Source: Nitrososphaeraceae archaeon
GTDB lineage: Archaea > Thermoproteota > Nitrososphaeria > Nitrososphaerales > Nitrososphaeraceae
DNA length: 39,583 nucleotides
NCBI GenBank assembly: GCA_019246625.1
Contig: JAFAQB010000329.1
Location: 1-39,583, forward strand
Direction of reading: 5' to 3'
The number at the start of each line of letters is the position of its first letter. Position 1 is the stretch's first letter. The notes under the pieces were generated by a model. It saw only the letters and a list, made by a program, of their open reading frames with translations, did no database searches and was not told the DNA's origin. The translations under genes were made by a program, and so were the position numbers. Shown here piece by piece: positions 16,625-25,949 of this stretch.

Positions 16625-17815
16625 CTACTTCCCATCATATCGGCCGCATACCTTGCCGTCAAAATCGAACATAATTACCTCTAATTTTAGTTCGCCCTTA
16701 GAATATTCATACATCCACTCATACACTCTCTTGCATAATATATCAAAAAATCCAGAAATGTTATTTTTATTTATTATTTCTGAAACATGTCTAGCAGTAT
16801 TTGCTCTTTTTATTTCTTCTAGTACTCTTAAAGGAGAATTGCATTCTGAGGCAACCACTGCCATAAATTCCATATTGATATGTGAACCTTTGACATGAGT
16901 TTGCTTAATTCCCATCGCCATTTTTGTTATTTTTCCGATGAATCCTGCTATTATGGCCTTATGAATCTTTTTATTGACACATTGCTTTATAGCATAACCA
17001 ACAAAATCACCCATTTGGACAAATGAGTGATCGGGCAGTGATATTCCAAATAGATCTTTAGCAAAATCTTCGCTCCGTCCACCAGTAGTAAGCACAACTG
17101 TATCTGTGCCCATTGCAACTGCTACGTCAAGACTCTGTCTGATTGATGCCGCAAATGATGCAGTAGAATACGGCAAAACAATTCCAGTAGTGCCAAGTAT
17201 TGAAATGCCACCGATTATGCCTAGTCTAGAATTATCAGTCTTTTTTGTAAGTTCTTCTCCAGCTGGAACCCAAATAACTACACTGACGCCTCGATATTTC
17301 AATTGTTCAATAGCCACCTCTCTGACAGCTTGTTCTATCATTTTTATAGGCACCGGGTTGATTGCAGCTTTACCAATTTCTAAACCTAGGCCTGGTTTTG
17401 TTACTCGGCCAACTCCCATACCACCATCTATTACAATCTTGCCGGTTTGAGTAGTAAATGAAACAGTAGAACAAATCTCAGCACCATGAGTTATATCAGG
17501 ATCATCACCAGCATTTTTGATAACTGCAGATGTAGAAGAATTACTTCTTTCAATTTTTGTCCATGCAACTTTTAACTCAGCCGTTTTTTCTTTTGGTAGG
17601 GAAACAATAATGCTATCAACCGCCTTACCTGAAATTAAAGCCAAAAGTGCTGCCTTTGTTGCAGCAGTTGCAGAAGTACCTGTGGTGTATCCTGTTTTTA
17701 GTATGCCTCTTCTTTTCTTTTCTTCAATATCGGCAGGAAGTTCTTGTTCCTGCTCAGCCACCTTTAGTTCTTGTTCTTTATCCTCCACATCATTGCTTTC
17801 TTCATAGATCATCAA
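16625..17815 (-). CDS. cbiD: Cobalt-precorrin-5B C1-methyltransferase (CbiD)
   Basis: A 396-residue cobalamin-pathway enzyme that transfers methyl from SAM to C-1 of cobalt-precorrin-5B in the anaerobic corrin route. The family hallmark TGYTTGTSATAATKAAL begins at residue 41. DGGMGVGRVTKPGLGLEIGK near 134-153 and the glycine-rich GISILGTTGIV near 205-215 follow as in CbiD. The first ~35 residues are an unusual acidic, Glu-rich extension (EEKKRR at its end) absent from typical homologues; a start further in is possible but no better start is evident. Thaumarchaeota make cobalamin, so the gene fits. The SAM-producing metK lies 1.1 kb away on the same strand. Confidence 0.94.
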   Translation of the reverse strand: MMIYEESNDVEDKEQELKVAEQEQELPADIEEKKRRGILKTGYTTGTSATAATKAALLALISGKAVDSIIVSLPKEKTAELKVAWTKIERSNSSTSAVIKNAGDDPDITHGAEICSTVSFTTQTGKIVIDGGMGVGRVTKPGLGLEIGKAAINPVPIKMIEQAVREVAIEQLKYRGVSVVIWVPAGEELTKKTDNSRLGIIGGISILGTTGIVLPYSTASFAASIRQSLDVAVAMGTDTVVLTTGGRSEDFAKDLFGISLPDHSFVQMGDFVGYAIKQCVNKKIHKAIIAGFIGKITKMAMGIKQTHVKGSHINMEFMAVVASECNSPLRVLEEIKRANTARHVSEIINKNNISGFFDILCKRVYEWMYEYSKGELKLEVIMFDFDGKVCGRYDGK

Positions 17816-18065
17816 ATACAGCTCCGTATTGCAATAATAATGTCATAATTTATTACAACGATATTATAGCTTCTGTCACGAAATAAAGCTATTATTTGCA
17901 ATATATATAGCAACCTTGGCCAGCTCCTCGTGTCTACTACTTCTTTTTCGTTGAATAATTATGCTGCTAATGTTCTAATGTTGCCAAGAGCAAGAATATG
18001 CATTCAAATATTCCTCCCGTCACACTCCATTTAATTTAATAGCATAAATAGTTAGAACTACTGAT

Positions 18066-18947
18066 ATGTCGTCTGCAGAAGTTGCAGCTAAAGTAGTTAA
18101 GAGCTTGGAACGTGAAGACTATAAATTGCTCAAAGTTTTTGCTTCAGGTCTCAAGCAACATGAATCACTTACTAAAGATGAGATAAGGTCCTATTCAAAA
18201 ATGCATGAGAATGTTGTTAACTTCCGAATTAGTCGATTGCATAATATGAAGCTTATTGGAAGAAATGAAAGAGGATATTCTTTACTTATGACGGGCCTCG
18301 ATGCAATTGCATTAAGAATACTTGCTGACGATGACATCATCATTGGAGTAGGAAAGCCTATTGGTATTGGTAAAGAATCAGATGTATTTGAAGCTATTGC
18401 GCACACAAAAGATGAACGTATACTTAAATTCTTTCGAATTGGTAGAATTAGTTTCAGAGAAGCAAGGCGAAAAAGAACATTTACTAGTAACCATAGTACT
18501 CATCATTGGTTGCTGATTAACATAGATGCAGCCAAGAAAGAATATGACACACTTAATCAATTAATTTATACAGGAATAAGAATTCCGATATTATATTATC
18601 GTGCCATGCATTGTATTGTCATGAATAGAATAGATGGACTTAGACTTGCAGATATTAAAGAACTTGAAGCGCCAAAAATAACTTTACAGAATATTCTGCA
18701 TGATATAAGAATAGCTTATAAACATAATGTAATTAACTGTGACCTGAGCGAATACAATGTATTAGTAGATAGCGGGAATAATACATGGATTATCGACTGG
18801 CCGCAGGCTGTGTCAAGAAGACATCCTAATGCAGATGATCTAATAAAAAGAGATGTCTATAATATAGTAAAATTCTTTAACCGGAGGTTTGGTTTAAGAA
18901 AAGATGTAAATGAAGCTATAGGTGAAGTTATGGCTATATCTACCTAA
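18066..18947 (+). CDS. rio2: RIO2 family serine kinase
   Basis: A 293-residue atypical kinase/ATPase needed for maturation of the small ribosomal subunit. The N-terminal winged helix characteristic of RIO2 covers about 1-85. The flexible glycine loop is [11 protein letters not shown] at 100-110, with the ATP-binding lysine in ILKFF (K121). The catalytic loop is [12 protein letters not shown] with D226 and N231, and the metal-binding Asp is in WIIDWPQ (D244). All key residues are intact. The C-terminal end is short, as in archaea. It converges on metK with an 8-bp overlap of the coding ends. Confidence 0.95.
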   Translation: MSSAEVAAKVVKSLEREDYKLLKVFASGLKQHESLTKDEIRSYSKMHENVVNFRISRLHNMKLIGRNERGYSLLMTGLDAIALRILADDDIIIGVGKPIGIGKESDVFEAIAHTKDERILKFFRIGRISFREARRKRTFTSNHSTHHWLLINIDAAKKEYDTLNQLIYTGIRIPILYYRAMHCIVMNRIDGLRLADIKELEAPKITLQNILHDIRIAYKHNVINCDLSEYNVLVDSGNNTWIIDWPQAVSRRHPNADDLIKRDVYNIVKFFNRRFGLRKDVNEAIGEVMAIST

Positions 18948-20085
18948 GTAATGAAGAAACCTTATCTATCTTTTCCCATGTAAATGAGGGTTCACTTCTA
19001 CCGAAATGACCATATGCTGCAGTTTTTTTGTAGATTGGTCTTTTTAAATCAAGCATTTTAATAATTCCTGCTGGCCTCATATCGAAGCTTTTTCCTACTT
19101 TCTCTTCAATTGTTTCCTCGACTACCTTACCTGTCCCAAATGTGTCCACCATTATAGATACAGGCTCTGCTACGCCGATAGCATATGCAATTTGTACTTC
19201 GCATTTGTCTGCCAATCCTGCTGCAACAATATTCTTGGCTACATATCTAGCCATATAACATGCAGACCTATCTACTTTTGACGGATCCTTTCCAGAAAAA
19301 GCGCCGCCACCATGTCTTCCCATGCCTCCATAAGTATCTGCAATAATTTTTCTGCCAGTTAGACCAGTATCACCTGGTGGTCCACCAATTACAAATCTGC
19401 CAGTAGGATTAACAAGGAATTTGGTTTTATCATTTATCCAGTCATTACAAACTGGTTTTATCACATTATCAATAATTTCATCTCTCAGTTGACTTAAACT
19501 TATATCGGGTGTATGTTGTGTGGAGATTACAACTGTGTCAATTCCTTTTGGTTTACAATCTTCATATATAACAGATACTTGTGACTTACCATCTGGCCGA
19601 ACCCAGCTTAATTCTTTTTTCTTTCTCACCTCTGATAATTTCATAGTTAGTTTGTGAGCCATCGTAATTGGCAATGGCATTAACTCATGTGTTTCATTTG
19701 TTGCATATCCAAACATGAGACCTTGGTCTCCTGCTCCCTGTTCTTTGTTACTTTTAGGAGTAACACCTATTGAAATGTCAGGACTTTGTTCATGTAATGA
19801 TACCAATACAGAACAGCTGTTAAAATCAAATCCATATTCTGGTTTATCATAGCCTATTTCCCAAATAGTATCACGGACAAGTTTTTGCACATCCACTTTT
19901 CCTTTCGAAGTGACTTCGCCAGCAACAAATACAATACCTGTAGTTGTCATGGATTCTACTGCGATACGTGATTCAGGATCTTGCCTAAGGAATTCATCCA
20001 AGATTGAATCTGAGATCTGGTCGCACATTTTGTCCGGATGACCTTCGGTAACGCTTTCCGAGGTGAATAGAAATCTTCTAACCAT
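18940..20085 (-). CDS. metK: S-adenosylmethionine synthetase, bacterial/eukaryotic type
   Basis: A 381-residue methionine adenosyltransferase that makes SAM from ATP and methionine. The sequence is of the bacterial/eukaryotic MetK family: [19 protein letters not shown] at the N terminus, [12 protein letters not shown] near 117-128, the P-loop [15 protein letters not shown] near 260-275 and YGHFGR near the end. Many archaea instead use the divergent archaeal MAT (COG1812). The gene lies 50 bp after the LSm gene on the same strand and is probably co-transcribed with it. SAM feeds methyltransferases such as CbiD nearby. Confidence 0.96.
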   Translation of the reverse strand: MVRRFLFTSESVTEGHPDKMCDQISDSILDEFLRQDPESRIAVESMTTTGIVFVAGEVTSKGKVDVQKLVRDTIWEIGYDKPEYGFDFNSCSVLVSLHEQSPDISIGVTPKSNKEQGAGDQGLMFGYATNETHELMPLPITMAHKLTMKLSEVRKKKELSWVRPDGKSQVSVIYEDCKPKGIDTVVISTQHTPDISLSQLRDEIIDNVIKPVCNDWINDKTKFLVNPTGRFVIGGPPGDTGLTGRKIIADTYGGMGRHGGGAFSGKDPSKVDRSACYMARYVAKNIVAAGLADKCEVQIAYAIGVAEPVSIMVDTFGTGKVVEETIEEKVGKSFDMRPAGIIKMLDLKRPIYKKTAAYGHFGRSEPSFTWEKIDKVSSLLR

Positions 20086-20135
20086 TTTTCGTCTACCATT
20101 ATCACCACACGCGTCAGTTACACCCTTAATTGTTA

Positions 20136-20393
20136 TTAGAACTCTTTTTCTAGCCTTATAAAGAGCACGTTATTACCTCTAATTACCACTTTGCCATAAT
20201 TTGCTATAACATCTGCTCCATTAAACTCTTCGGCATCGACAAGAATCAAATTCATATAAGAATCAACATTATTCATTCTACCACGGTATTCAATTTCACT
20301 CTTCAATCTCACTGCAACCTTTCTATTTAGTGAGCGCTGTAGTGTAGACAAAGGTCGTTTTGGTTGTTGCTGTGATGACGTTGAAGATGACAA
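20136..20393 (-). CDS. Sm-like archaeal protein (LSm)
   Basis: An 85-residue RNA-binding protein that should form a six- or seven-membered ring. After a Ser/Gln-rich leader (1-16), the Sm1 motif runs over [15 protein letters not shown] and [15 protein letters not shown], and Sm2 is [12 protein letters not shown]. The DxxMN-type core is present as DSYMN, which lines the uridine-binding pocket. The Ser/Gln leader is an addition to the minimal Sm fold, and a start further in (no ATG there) is unlikely. It precedes metK by 50 bp on the same strand. Confidence 0.93.
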   Translation of the reverse strand: MSSSTSSQQQPKRPLSTLQRSLNRKVAVRLKSEIEYRGRMNNVDSYMNLILVDAEEFNGADVIANYGKVVIRGNNVLFIRLEKEF

Positions 20394-20663
20394 CTCAATT
20401 AATCACTTTGCAATTCAAAGCAACATGGCTACAATAAAAAGGTTCCTTTGTCATTAATGGCACTGTTAACTTAACTGCTTTCACATCCTAAATTAGTAAA
20501 TTCTTCAGTGTTGAATTTGATGACAGATGCATAAATATAAAAAGAATTAATCATTTGTTATATGTTGTAGGTTGCTGGTCTAATTCTTATCATTTCTTGT
20601 ATGTAGTAAATGTAACGGCCTTAACAACATATGAATTTATTCAAGTGTTTATTATTATAGCTA

Positions 20664-21389
20664 TTGACAGCAATTATACACACAGGTTCCATGTCAATTG
20701 ATCGTCTTCTTGGAGGTGGAATCCGCAGCGGCATGGTTACCGATATTTTCGGTCAGAGTGGAGCAGGCAAATCGCAATTGTGTTTTATGCTGTGTGCCAA
20801 TTATGCTAAATATTCTAGACAAGAAGATACAATATTGTTTATTGATACAGTGGGAACTTTTAGACCCGAAAGAATTTCTGAAATTGCAGGAACTAAGAAA
20901 AGTAATAATATTCTCAATAAAATTATATTTGTTAGAGCTCTTTCAACAGCCGACCAGATAAATGCAATAAAGAGAATTCCTGATATCAATGCACGACTGA
21001 CAATAATTGATACAGCGACATCATTGTTTTCTGATGAATTTACAGGTGTCTCAAGACATATGGCATTGAGGAAATATCTTCACAGATTGTCTCTTGCGGC
21101 TATTAATTTTGATTGTGCTACAGTAATAACAAACATGATTAGAACTGTTCCAATCAGAACAACAATAATAGATCAAGGTGGAGGACATGATATTACAATA
21201 ACAAAAACAATAACTAATTCATTTCAACAGCGTGAATTCATGGAAACTTCAGTTTCAATTTATACACATATGAAATTAAAACTCGAAGTTATTAGTTTGG
21301 AAAAATCACTGTTTAGAGCAAGTTTGATTCAACCTCTACGAAAAAGGCATGCACTCTTTACTATAACTTCCAAAGGTATTGGAGATTAA
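20664..21389 (+). CDS. RadB/RecA-superfamily ATPase
   Basis: A 241-residue RecA-fold ATPase, shorter than RadA and lacking RadA's N-terminal HhH domain, so a RadB-like recombinase paralogue is most likely. Walker A is GQSGAGKS at 30-37 and Walker B is LTIIDTA at about 112-118. TGSMSIDRLLGGGIRSG at the start is the typical RadA/RadB lead-in to the P-loop. Such proteins assist recombinational repair by acting on RadA filaments. The start used is TTG at 20664. In place of the usual C-terminal RadB features it ends in a basic stretch (RKRHALF). It faces away from the LSm-metK unit and borders mobile-element debris on its right. Confidence 0.85.
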   Translation: MTAIIHTGSMSIDRLLGGGIRSGMVTDIFGQSGAGKSQLCFMLCANYAKYSRQEDTILFIDTVGTFRPERISEIAGTKKSNNILNKIIFVRALSTADQINAIKRIPDINARLTIIDTATSLFSDEFTGVSRHMALRKYLHRLSLAAINFDCATVITNMIRTVPIRTTIIDQGGGHDITITKTITNSFQQREFMETSVSIYTHMKLKLEVISLEKSLFRASLIQPLRKRHALFTITSKGIGD

Positions 21390-21698
21390 TAATTACCTAT
21401 GCAATTACACTACAAATTCGGATCTAGATTTATAAATTGAGTAAACTCGTGTTATATTTAGAACAAATGGTCGAATATTAAAATTAATTAATCTTCAGTC
21501 TTTTAACATGTAAGGATATATAATATGTTAAGCATTCTTTGACTTTAGAAATTATACTATTATTGTTATTTATTATTATATTATTATCCATCAACTTTCA
21601 TAGTAATCATGTCATGTTCTATCGAGAATAAAGCTACGCAGACTTGCTACAATGTTCGATACTCAGGAATATAGAATACATCAGTTCTTCATCTCTTA
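21390..21698. other. Gene-free AT-rich stretch
   Basis: No gene or RNA seen. It contains a TTATTATTAT run around 21559-21588 and ends at the left edge of the IS5-type element. Confidence 0.5.
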
Positions 21699-22592
21699 GA
21701 GCCTATCTCAAAAATAGTAGATAGACATATAGCTTGAGAAGTTCTTCTTTCTATATAGCTGTGAATAATGAGGACAAAACATCTTCCAGCAATTAGAAAA
21801 ATTCCAGATGAATTATGGGATGAGATCAAGCTACTAATACTTCCACCAGAGAAAGCAAATAATAACACTATAGGACGTCCTCCTGCTATTCCATTTAGAA
21901 AAGTACTAGATGGTATTGTGTACATTTTAAGAACAGGATGTCAATGGAAGATGTTGCCAAAAGAATATGGTTCTGGTTCCATATGTCATAGGAGGTTTCA
22001 ACAATGGATATTAACAAAAGTATTCCAAAGATTATGGGTTAAATTACTGGAACTATATGATGATCTTAGAGGTATTACATGGTACTGGCAATCGCTTGAT
22101 AGCGTAGCTGTGAAAGCGCCTTTAGAGTGGAAATGACAGGTCCTAATCCTACAGACAGAGGCAAACTTGGAACAAACAAAGCGTCATCTATTAGTAGATC
22201 AAAAAGGTATTCCATTATCGCTTACTATAACAGGCTCAAATATACATGACATGAAGGCTGCTGCAGTAGAAACACTGGAAAGAACAATAGTTGAAAGACC
22301 TTTAAAGTATCAGAATTTGTGTCTTGATAAAGGATACGACTTTCCAGAAATAGAAAGAGAATCCATCAAAAGAAGAAGATACATCCCGCATATTCGTCAT
22401 AGAGGTGTCAAAGAAGAATTGATAAAGATAGGATATGAAACTAAGAGATGGGTCGTAGAAAGAACAAACTCTTGGCACAACAGATTCAGAAAGTTACTAG
22501 TAAGATATGAAAAGAAATCAGAGAACTATCTTTCACTACTGTATTTAGCTTGCTGTATTATTATCTACAGAAGGATAGTTTTGGGATACCCA
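21699..22592 (+). mobile_element. Decayed IS5-type insertion sequence
   Basis: The left end GAGCCTATCTCAAAA (21699-21713) and the reverse complement of the right end (ATGGGTATCCCAAAA, 22578-22592) agree at 10 of 15 positions, strongest over TATCnCAAAA. This looks like eroded terminal inverted repeats about 0.9 kb apart that enclose an IS5-family transposase. No clear target duplication is left. Confidence 0.65.
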
Positions 22593-22625
22593 TGTGAACT
22601 ACTCTTAAATGTTTCTGATTTCTGA
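21768..22625 (+). pseudogene. IS5-family transposase, frameshifted
   Basis: Two frames carry one DDE transposase. The first (21768-22136) has LWDEIKLLI, RTGCQWKMLPKEYG and the first catalytic Asp in SLDSVAVKAP. The second (22167-22625) has KRHLLVDQKGIPLSLTITGSN, the second Asp in CLDKGYDFPE and the Glu in RWVVERTNSW. Between them the expected linker (MTGPNPTDRGKLGT) is readable only in a third frame. At least two indels are therefore needed to restore the gene, one apparently a duplicated AACA near 22172, so this is decay and not programmed frameshifting. The natural stop, which such elements place within the right inverted repeat (GGATAG), has become GGATAC, and the frame runs out past the element. 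Confidence 0.85.
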
Positions 22626-22772
22626 TTACATATTGCAGCTCTGTGTATCTCTAATAGGAGTACAGATAATTACCCATTCGAGGCTTCTCCTCATTACCCG
22701 TCTATATCCATTGTTAAGGGAATCCACAGTTAGGCTCACGAGACTTTTTTTCTCAATCCGAAAAATGTGGTA

Positions 22773-23795
22773 TTATCCCTTAACTATGATTGGTACTTTC
22801 TTTTTTTGTTTCATAACACAACAAATAATTCTTAGTAACTTGGATGCAGCAGCAACAGCTGCCTTTGAATTGCCTTTGCTTTTAGCCAACCTTGAATAGA
22901 ATTGTGATATACTGCTATTCTTGTTAGTTCTGATATGTACATGAACACATTCCAACATTATCCATCGCAGATATTTACTTCCTCTTTTGGTTATACTGCC
23001 ATGATAGGTTATTATTCCACCAGAGCTATGTGTTGATGGTATCAATCCAGAATATGAACATAAATGATGAGAATCAGGAAATCTGTTGATATCTCCAATT
23101 TCGCTTACTATAAGTAAAGCCGAATAATAACCAATGCTTGGAATTGTCATCAGAAGGCTGGCTGGCCATTTCATCTTCTTTAGCCAGTGTTACTATCTCT
23201 TTGGACAGAATCTTTATCTCGCTATCTAATGACTCAATTAAATGCAGATATCAATTTATTCGGTAATCATTTAATGTTCTGAGTTCCTCATTATATAGAT
23301 GTGTAAATGATGAGTACTGCTTACTGGATATTTGAATACTTTTCATAATAAGTACAATACTATGAATCTTGTTCTTTAGTTTGGTTCTCATTCTACTAAC
23401 CAAGGCAGCCCTGTGTCGAACAAGCTCACGAAGGTCCATTATTCTTCTATCCGGTACGTAGCACTCTGCTATGTAACCTCCACGTAAGAGGTTAGCCAGT
23501 TTTTTCACAGCATCCAGTTTATCTGTCTTTATCTTTGCAGATGCAATAGCCCTTGTCTTGATAGGATTAGATAATACCACATTAAGATGCTTTTTTTCTG
23601 ATAGATAGTTGTATATATTATACCACACACGTGAAGATTCCATCACTATACGGGTCTTTTCATTATTGAGATTATCAAAAAATTCTCCCACCTGCTTAAG
23701 ATTGTTGTCTATCTTTGAATTTTCTAATACCTTTCCTTTTCATTCATCACGGCTATTTGCAGATAGTTTTTGTGTAGATCCATTCCTACAAACAT
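22773..23795 (-). pseudogene. IS110-family transposase, multiply disrupted
   Basis: A leftward DEDD transposase of the IS110/IS1111 family, which in intact elements cuts DNA under the guidance of an element-encoded bridge RNA. The N-terminal part starts at ATG 23795 with MFVGMDLHKNYLQIAV (first catalytic Asp) and then loses one base near 23735. The next frame has RIVMESS (Glu), IKTDKLDA (two Asp) and RELVRHRAALVSRMRTKLK. A stop follows DYRIN, and another frameshift occurs near 23160. The last frame holds the C-terminal domain: TIPSIGYYSALLIVSEIGD, YSGLIPSTHSSGG and GSITKRGSKYLRW. Three or more lesions make it non-functional. It lies about 180 bp from the IS5-type remnant. Confidence 0.88.
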
Positions 23796-24115
23796 AGATA
23801 TATTATCGTCTAGCTTGGATTTGGGTAAACTGTTCACATATGGTTAGGCTCTTAGTCGAAAGAGTAACCACATTTCAGTCCGACATCAAGAATTGTGAAA
23901 ATATAGAACAGGGAAAGTTCATTCAGATCTATTGTCTACAATGCACATAAACTGACAAATCTTGTTATAACGATATTATTCTATAAGAATTTATATAATG
24001 TTTAAATGTTTAACTTTAATTTTAATACGTTTTAGAGCGTATAGATTGGAACTAAACTTGTTAATTAGGCGTAGAAAAATGAGTCAAAGACCACAAGACA
24101 AAGTAACAATTGCGA
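23796..24115. other. Non-coding DNA upstream of the IS110 transposase
   Basis: No gene that I can support. In IS110-group elements the non-coding end upstream of the transposase encodes the bridge RNA, so the first ~180 bp (23796-23980) may hold a relic of one. A motif GTTAGGCTC occurs here (about 23843) and again beyond the other end of the transposase (about 22731). Confidence 0.35.
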
Positions 24116-24517
24116 TTAGTAGTCATTCTTTTGTCTGTCTTTGTTTATTTGGTTCTTCTTTGTATATTCATCCAATATATCTTGAGGTGTCATTTTAAGC
24201 TCTATTGATGCATCAACTATGAAATGCCATAGGTCGATCAGTTCCTCCTTTGCTTGTTGCTCATTAAACTCTACTGCCTTCTTCCACCATTTCCAATTTG
24301 TTAATCTTTGCAATTCCACTGCTTCATGGATTATAGCAGTACAGAGCACAGATAGTCTTTCCTCCTTTGATAGAAAAAGAAATCTCTTTGAATATTGTGA
24401 GTCAAAAGGTTGCGAATACGTCATGATAGTCTGATGCAACTCTTTTTGTTTTTGAAAAATAGTTTTTAGTACATCTTCTCTGTTATTATTGGTATTATTA
24501 GACGGACTAGACACCAT
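24116..24517 (-). CDS. dUTPase-like all-alpha NTP pyrophosphatase
   Basis: A 133-residue helical protein of the dimeric dUTPase/MazG-like superfamily (dUTPase_2 type), which hydrolyses dUTP or a similar nucleotide to the monophosphate and keeps uracil out of DNA. The metal-binding motifs are visible: IIHEAVELQRLTNW near 62-75 (ExxE) and AKEELIDLWHFIVD near 88-101 (EExxD/H). The C-terminal KNQINKDRQKNDY matches the family's KNxxNxxRQ phosphate-binding tail. The first ~15 residues are a polar Asn/Ser leader. It lies to the right of the IS110 debris and is transcribed toward it. Phage and mobile elements often carry this family, but nothing here shows recent transfer. Confidence 0.85.
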   Translation of the reverse strand: MVSSPSNNTNNNREDVLKTIFQKQKELHQTIMTYSQPFDSQYSKRFLFLSKEERLSVLCTAIIHEAVELQRLTNWKWWKKAVEFNEQQAKEELIDLWHFIVDASIELKMTPQDILDEYTKKNQINKDRQKNDY

Positions 24518-24634
24518 CGCTCCTCAGTCCTGCTGTGAATTTACCCTTATCCATTTGTTCTCTATGTTTAATATTATTATCAAATGATGTGTGAAGATTA
24601 AATAACAGATAGATGAAGTTTATATCTATAACTT

Positions 24635-24874
24635 GTGGAGGCTTCTTTAGCCATCAAAATAGCAAAATATGGAGAAAAAGAAGTTATGAATGAACGAGAA
24701 GAAGCAAAAAGAAGATTACTCGAAGACCCAGATGTCTCTAAAGATACTCTGGAATTCATGCTATCATTACCGGAAGAACGAAAAATACCCAAAGTCACCG
24801 AATTAGAAACAGTATATGCAACACCAGAACAACAAGAAGAAATGGAAATACTATTAAGAAAAAATAAGAAGTAA
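24635..24874 (+). CDS. 79-aa charged hypothetical protein
   Basis: Not recognised as a named family. It is a highly charged, mostly helical protein (EKEVMNEREEAKRRLLEDP, then SKDTLEFMLSLPEERK and PEQQEEMEILLRKNKK). The start used is GTG at 24635, preceded at about 15 bp by TTTATATCTATA, which would suit a nearly leaderless transcript. It is divergent from the dUTPase gene with 117 bp between starts. No motif for enzyme activity or metal binding is visible. Confidence 0.6.
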   Translation: MEASLAIKIAKYGEKEVMNEREEAKRRLLEDPDVSKDTLEFMLSLPEERKIPKVTELETVYATPEQQEEMEILLRKNKK

Positions 24875-25247
24875 AATAACTTGCTATCATAGGCTGCATA
24901 TGTATGTATATAGTGAGCACTAACACCCTCTTGACAGGTCTAAAACTGGTAAACCAGCCTATCCACACAAATCAGTATGAGCATAGTCGCCAGAATTGGC
25001 TATTGCGGGAGACCAGCACAATTCTCTATTCTCCTACTGAAGAAAAGAGAGAGGATAGAAGTACGCCATAAGTCTTGTGGTTGTAACAATAACAAACAAA
25101 GACAAAAACATACCAGGGTTTCATTACTTCGTATCCCATATTGACTCCTCTTCTTCTACTTCTGTTGTAGTCGCTATGGTGGCGTCATTCAACGAATATT
25201 TCCGGCGGTGGTCAAACCCTGTCTTTGTTGGAGATTAATAGCTGATA
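24875..25247. other. Gene-free stretch
   Basis: About 370 bp without a coding frame that I can support. A few GC-richer patches (near 24945-25015 and 25180-25230) stand out from the AT-rich surroundings and may be remnants of lost genes. Confidence 0.45.
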
Positions 25248-25421
25248 ATGAATGATGATACGTCTGGTGAAGATATAGATCTTCCAAAGGATGAAGAGTA
25301 CAGTACTCCTTCTTATCCTCCAAAGGAGTGTGATGCCTCAGGTAAAGATACTATAGCACTTGATCTTGGCGAAACCTTGCAAAATGAGCTGATTGTTACA
25401 TCATTTACAGTAAATAAATAA
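25248..25421 (+). CDS. Possible 57-aa acidic protein
   Basis: A short ATG frame encoding a very acidic peptide (NDDTSGEDIDLPKDEEYSTP, later GETLQNELIVTSF). It has no family that I recognise and may be the start of a truncated gene, because the surrounding DNA is full of fragments. Its base composition is a little higher in GC than the flanking DNA, which weakly supports past coding. Confidence 0.3.
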   Translation: MNDDTSGEDIDLPKDEEYSTPSYPPKECDASGKDTIALDLGETLQNELIVTSFTVNK

Positions 25422-25593
25422 AAAATCACAATGCATTGTAGTTAGATTGACTCATAAATATGAGCAAAAGACAATAGTGTCGATAGTTTACAACAACTGG
25501 ATAAAACAATCGACTCATTTCCTACTCGTGCTGAGGAAAAGTGAGTTGATAATAAGCATATTTTAATGCTAACAGATGAGCTTGATAAGAACT

Positions 25594-25834
25594 ACTACGA
25601 AACCATACTTGAACATATTTTAAACAATCACGAGGAGCATGCCTTATTGTTTGAATGGTTTTTGGTTTTCATCTTGTATTATTACTCTTATCTTTTGTAG
25701 TCGCAATACATACATACATTATTTGTGTAATTTAATTTTTGGATTTTTAGTCGGGTTGTAAGGAATTGCTGTGATTGTATTAGAAATGTATTAGAAAAAT
25801 CGATGTTAACCAATTGTTAACATACCCACATAGT
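25594..25834 (+). repeat. Long inverted repeat, copy A (about 241 bp)
   Basis: The segment from ACTACGAAACC to CACATAGT recurs in reverse complement at 34941-35184, with only scattered substitutions and 1-bp indels. Its left 107 bp form the end of an ATG frame (25566-25700, 44 aa) ending NNHEEHALLFEWFLVFILYY and shared with copy B. The right part is non-coding and ends in paired GTTAAC boxes (ATGTTAACCAATTGTTAACAT). It may be a miniature element or the shared end of a larger lost element. Confidence 0.85.
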
Positions 25835-25949
25835 CCAAGACCTAGTTTGGATAGAACTATTATTATAGGATTGAAAGGTGTACTCTTTGATCTCTTTACT
25901 ATTGAAAACCCAAATTTGTTACAGAGAGGCTACATTATACCTTAGAGTA

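Noticed and set aside
22130-22180. Programmed frameshift in the IS5-type transposase
   Set aside because: Two separate indels are needed and no slippery heptamer is present; simple decay fits better.
24077-24197. Start of a plus-strand gene (MSQRPQDKVTIAIS)
   Set aside because: It runs into the antisense of the dUTPase gene after about 14 codons; at best a truncated 5' end, not a supportable gene.
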